Of a DNA stretch of 37,706 nucleotides, positions 34,864 to 37,706 are shown piece by piece (within the stretch, counting starts at the first letter, position 1; each line of letters opens with the position of its first letter). The DNA comes from Prevotella sp. (GTDB lineage: Bacteria; Bacteroidota; Bacteroidia; Bacteroidales; Bacteroidaceae), in NCBI GenBank assembly GCA_017479675.1, contig JAFVBX010000027.1, positions 1-37,706 of the forward strand. The letters run 5' to 3'. Made by a program: the position numbers and the translations under genes. Under the pieces are notes generated by a model. That model was given only the letters and a program-made list of their open reading frames with translations. It searched no databases and had not been told where the DNA came from.

Positions 34864-34872
34864 ATCGTGGTG

Positions 34873-34880
34873 CAAAGGTA
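34873..34880 (-). promoter_or_regulatory. SulP gene promoter -7 box
   Basis: Reverse strand TACCTTTG, 38 bp before the ATG at 34834. A TTG lies slightly too far upstream (23 bp). Confidence 0.65.
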
Positions 34881-34919
34881 CTCATTTCCTGCGACATTTT
34901 AGACAATAATCTGGAAAAG

Positions 34920-34951
34920 TTTGCCGATGTCAAATAAAATGTGTACCTTTG
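34920..34951 (+). promoter_or_regulatory. Promoter of the small RNA
   Basis: TTTG (34920-34923), 20 bp, TACCTTTG (34944-34951): a perfect match to the Bacteroidetes promoter, pointing into a region without a protein gene on that strand. Confidence 0.85.
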
Positions 34952-34956
34952 CACTC

Positions 34957-35131
34957 AGGTCGTACTGGTTAGATAGGGATACTCATCAAATATCGGAAAT
35001 ACCGGGGTACGTTTCCATTTTGTTGATGGCGGGCCACTATAAAAGTCGCAAGACCGGTGGATTACAAAGACATGGAGCGCCTTATTCTTCAATACTCGGA
35101 GTTTTCATCACATCACCAGTGCGACCTTTTT
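34957..35131 (+). ncRNA. Candidate structured small RNA, 6S-like outline
   Basis: The transcript predicted from the promoter at 34920-34951 is about 170-175 nt. Its 5' end GGTCGTACTGGT (34958-34969) pairs with ACCAGTGCGACC (35115-35126) in a 12-bp stem with one G-U, and TTTTT follows directly (35127-35131). Inside are a hairpin CATCAA / TTGATG (34984-34989, 35023-35028) enclosing GGAAATAC / GTA..TTTCC, and near the midpoint a GTC-GCAA-GAC tetraloop stem (35045-35054). Paired ends, length and U tract resemble 6S RNA, the RNA polymerase regulator; no SRP RNA or tmRNA hallmark is present. The 3' end overlaps the 3' end of hemW antisense by 24 bp. That it is an RNA is well supported; the 6S identity is inference. 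Confidence 0.6.
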
Positions 35132-36259
35132 CTGTGCTATGAAAATCAAGTCACTCATCACCGCATCACTTATGTACAGTCCTGCCCGTGTCAGGTGCAG
35201 CCTGCCGTCGTCCATGCTTAGGTTGCCGTTCTCTATTCCCTTCTGTGCACTCTTGAGAAGGTATGATTTGTACGGCTCCTGCACGTCGGCAATGTCTATT
35301 CCCTCGCGTTTTCGCAGTGCCGTCGTAATGGTGTCGTTGTAATGCGTGACGGCATCGATGGTTTCCCTCTCGGCAGGTATGTTGCCTTTCTCTATCTCCG
35401 TTATGTACTGTTCTATGTCGCTCACGTTCCATTGTCTGCTCTCCCTGTCGTAGGAGTGTGCCGCTGCCCCCAGTCCAAGGTAAATGCTGTCGTTCCAGTA
35501 GCTGGAGTTGTGTTGCGAACGGAACCCCGGTCTTGCAAAGTTGCTTATTTCGTAATGCTCAAATCCTGCCTCTGTCAAGGTGTCGATAAGTGCGGTGTAC
35601 ATCTCCTCATACGTATTCTCATCGATTTCGGCTATCTTGCCCTCAAGTAGCATTCGGTGGAGTGGTGTGCCTTCCTCGTAAGTCAGAGAGTAGGCGGATA
35701 TGTGCTCCACGTCGAGCTCCAGCGCTTTGTTCAGGTCCTCCATCCATTCCTCCGTGCTCTCGTTCGGAAATCCGAATATCAGGTCTATGCTGATGTTCCT
35801 CATGCCGTGTTTGCGCAACAGCCTCACCGCGTCGCGTACCTGCTGCGCATTGTGACGCCTGCGCAGGAATCTCAACCTCTCGTCTATGAAGCTCTGCACA
35901 CCCAGCGAAACCCTGTTTACCCCCGTTTCCTTTATCATGCCAACAAATTCTTCGGTGATGTCGTCAGGGTTGCACTCTATGGTAAACTCCTCTATGTCAG
36001 ACGTTTGTATCAGAAAAGTGCTCGTTATCGATTCAATGAGCCTCCTCAGCAGGTCGTGGCTTAGCGTCGATGGTGTCCCCCCACCTATATATAATGTTCG
36101 CACGCGTTCCTTTTTAATATATTTGCTGCGCATCTTCAGTTCCTTTTCCAAAGCCTCCACATAGCGACTTTGCAGGTGCTTCACACCCACCGTAGAATAG
36201 AAATTACAATATACGCAACGGCTCGAACAGAAGGGTATATGCACGTAAATCCCCGCCAT
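35108..36259 (-). CDS. hemW: Radical SAM heme chaperone HemW
   Basis: A 383-aa radical SAM protein. The cluster motif CSSRCVYC (Cys11, Cys15, Cys18) is followed by NF rather than the extra Cys of the coproporphyrinogen dehydrogenase HemN, which favours HemW, a heme-binding/delivery protein. Also present are YIGGGTPSTL, GVQSFIDERLRFLRR and a C-terminal HemN-type domain (about 310-380). Single gene. Its 3' end overlaps the terminator side of the convergent small RNA, and it is divergent from the rRNA operon. Confidence 0.92.
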   Translation of the reverse strand: MAGIYVHIPFCSSRCVYCNFYSTVGVKHLQSRYVEALEKELKMRSKYIKKERVRTLYIGGGTPSTLSHDLLRRLIESITSTFLIQTSDIEEFTIECNPDDITEEFVGMIKETGVNRVSLGVQSFIDERLRFLRRRHNAQQVRDAVRLLRKHGMRNISIDLIFGFPNESTEEWMEDLNKALELDVEHISAYSLTYEEGTPLHRMLLEGKIAEIDENTYEEMYTALIDTLTEAGFEHYEISNFARPGFRSQHNSSYWNDSIYLGLGAAAHSYDRESRQWNVSDIEQYITEIEKGNIPAERETIDAVTHYNDTITTALRKREGIDIADVQEPYKSYLLKSAQKGIENGNLSMDDGRLHLTRAGLYISDAVMSDLIFIAQKKVALVM

Positions 36260-36287
36260 AATATGTTTTTTGGTGATAAATCTTCAG

Positions 36288-36295
36288 CAAAAGTA
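36288..36295 (-). promoter_or_regulatory. Probable hemW promoter -7 box
   Basis: Reverse strand TACTTTTG, fitting TAnnTTTG, 28 bp before the hemW ATG. No clear -33 box. Confidence 0.45.
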
Positions 36296-36345
36296 CTGAT
36301 TTTTTCGGAAATTAGCGTTAAATGATGAAAAAAGTTTACCAAAAG

Positions 36346-36377
36346 TTTGTGAGATTTCCAAAAAGTGCGTACCTTTG
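36346..36377 (+). promoter_or_regulatory. rRNA operon promoter
   Basis: TTTG (36346-36349), 20 bp, TACCTTTG (36370-36377): perfect Bacteroidetes promoter about 285 bp before the 16S gene. Confidence 0.85.
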
Positions 36378-36382
36378 CACTC

Positions 36383-36661
36383 GCTTCCGCTCAAAAAAAA
36401 CGGGTGGTTAGCATGCGATATTTGACATATTTCCATGGACAGAAGAGAAAGTAGTACGAGAAGCCGTACCGCAGATTGCGGTACGAGGGTTAATCGAGGT
36501 ATTATACTATAGATTAAGAAGTAAATCATCCCTGAACAGACAATACAAGACGAGGATTTTTTTTTACGGCTTTTGGAGCAGCGAGTGCAATGCGTAGCTT
36601 GCTTATGCATTGCCGAGTGACGACAGAATTAGGTAAAAAAATCTCTTTCAGAAATTTTTTT
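36383..36661 (+). other. rRNA leader with two hairpins
   Basis: Leader between rrn promoter and 16S. It contains CGTACCGCA-GAT-TGCGGTACG (9-bp stem, 36465-36485) and GCAATGCGTA / TATGCATTGC (36587-36596 with 36604-36613, 10 pairs including one G-U, 7-nt loop). The second hairpin is near the 16S 5' end and may take part in processing. No protein gene seen. Confidence 0.7.
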
Positions 36662-37706
36662 ACAATGTAGAGTTTGATCCTGGCTCAGGATGAACGCTAG
36701 CTACAGGCTTAACCCATGCAAGTCGCGGGGCATCATGTAGTCAGCTTGCTGACTATGATGGCGACCGGCGCACGGGTGAGTAACGCGTATCCAACCTGCC
36801 CTTTACACTGGGATAGCCCGCTGAAAGGCGGATTAATACCAGATGCAGTCCTTTGCAGGCATCCAAAGAGGACGAAAGGATTTTTCCGGTAGAGGATGGG
36901 GATGCGTCCGATTAGCTTGTTGGCGGGGTAACGGCCCACCAAGGCACCGATCGGTAGGGGTTCTGAGAGGAAGGTCCCCCACACTGGTACTGAGACACGG
37001 ACCAGACTCCTACGGGAGGCAGCAGTGAGGAATATTGGTCAATGGGCGGAAGCCTGAACCAGCCAAGTAGCGTGCAGGAGGACGGCCCTACGGGTTGTAA
37101 ACTGCTTTTATAGGGGAATAAAGGAAGGCACGTGTGCCTTTTTGCATGTACCCTATGAATAAGGACCGGCTAATTCCGTGCCAGCAGCCGCGGTAATACG
37201 GAAGGTCCGGGCGTTATCCGGATTTATTGGGTTTAAAGGGAGCGTAGGCTGGCTTTTAAGCGTGTTGTGAAATGTGGTGGCTCAACCTCTGCACTGCAGC
37301 GCGAACTGGAGGTCTTGAGTGCGCGGTAAGCCGGCGGAATTCGTTGTGTAGCGGTGAAATGCTTAGATATGACGAAGAACTCCGATTGCGAAGGCAGCTG
37401 GCTGTAGCGTTACTGACGCTGAAGCTCGAAAGCGTGGGTATCGAACAGGATTAGATACCCTTGTAGTCCACGCGGTAAACGATGGATGCTCGCTGTTTGC
37501 CTGTATATAGAGGTAAGTGGCCAAGCGAAAGCATTAAGCATCCCACCTGGGGAGTACGCCGGCAACGGTGAAACTCAAAGGAATTGACGGGGTCCCGCAC
37601 AAGCGGAGGAACATGTGGTTTTATTCGATGATACGCGAGGAACCTTTCACGGGCTTGAACTGCCAGCGGACGATCCAGTGATGGTGAGGCGCTTCGGTGC
37701 GCTGGT
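36662..37706 (+). rRNA. rrs: 16S ribosomal RNA, 5' part
   Basis: It starts at about 36662 with AGAGTTTGATCCTGGCTCAG at 36669-36688, and runs off the window after about 1045 nt of the usual 1.5 kb. Universal segments are present: ACTCCTACGGGAGGCAGCAG, GTGCCAGCAGCCGCGGTAA, GGATTAGATACCC and AAACTCAAAGGAATTGACGG. The GGGAGCGTAGGC and GCGTGCAGGA segments and the overall match to remembered Prevotella 16S sequences support a Prevotellaceae origin. A few substitutions occur at usually conserved positions near the right end (37593, 37622, 37647, 37649). The exact 5' end is an estimate. Confidence 0.96.

Noticed and set aside
34957..35131. SRP RNA or tmRNA as identity of the small RNA
   Set aside because: No SRP tetraloop hallmark (GGAAGG / AGCAGCC region) and far too short for tmRNA, with no tag-coding frame.
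34921..35142. A 73-codon forward frame over the small RNA
   Set aside because: Its start lies upstream of the predicted transcription start, the -7 box is inside it, and the RNA-level pairing explains the sequence better. A shorter 38-codon frame from 35022 remains only a weak possibility.

Overview
The window is a chromosomal segment of a Bacteroidales bacterium, most likely a member of the Prevotellaceae. Three things point there. The partial 16S rRNA gene at the right edge has Bacteroidetes/Prevotella-type signatures. Nearly every promoter has the Bacteroidetes form, with a -7 box TAnnTTTG and, at the best sites, a TTTG box exactly 20 bp upstream. The gene content (exported TPR proteins, TonB-dependent receptor, OmpA-like porin, GDP-fucose genes) also fits. 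Several genes appear to use GTG or TTG starts (gyrA, mltF-like, MFS, mazG, the lipoprotein after mazG).

Layout. 1-6.65 kb: a tight forward block of gyrA, two exported TPR proteins, an MltF-like lytic transglycosylase lipoprotein and a stand-alone LytTR regulator. 6.65-8.5 kb: a spacer with four 9-bp direct repeats at exact 21-bp spacing, a terminator and a promoter, then an acyl-CoA synthetase. 8.5-13.5 kb (reverse): uvrA and an AT-rich phosphoethanolamine transferase with a long leader. 13.5-14.1 kb: a gene-poor stretch with eight degenerate palindromes at about 22-bp spacing. 14.1-19.2 kb (forward): MFS transporter, GDP-L-fucose synthase, GDP-mannose dehydratase, MazG and a lipoprotein. 19.2-21.6 kb (reverse): TonB-dependent receptor. 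21.7-24.9 kb (forward): FAD-dependent dehydrogenase and two exported proteins. 24.9-26.6 kb (reverse): membrane-bound AraC regulator and rsmG. 26.6-30.4 kb (forward): HAD phosphatase, exported YhcH-family protein, an acidic-tailed unknown, LemA and an M48 protease. 30.4-30.7 kb: two identical tRNA-Asp genes and a terminator. 30.9-34.8 kb (reverse): OmpA-like protein, prmC and a SulP transporter. 34.9-35.13 kb: an apparent unannotated small RNA. 35.1-36.3 kb (reverse): hemW. 36.3 kb to the end: rRNA promoter, leader and the first two thirds of 16S rRNA.

Functional groups: nucleotide/DNA maintenance (gyrA, uvrA, mazG), translation (rsmG, prmC, tRNA-Asp, 16S), envelope building (mltF-like, TPR proteins, eptA-like, fcl-gmd for GDP-fucose, TonB receptor, OmpA, lemA-htpX) and transport.

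The most notable non-coding signals are two. The first is a roughly 170-nt RNA at 34957-35131 whose 5' and 3' ends form a 12-bp stem followed by a T tract; it has a perfect promoter and a 6S-like outline. The second is the candidate LytTR operator between the LytTR gene and the acyl-CoA synthetase. All assignments come from reading the sequence; no database search was run.
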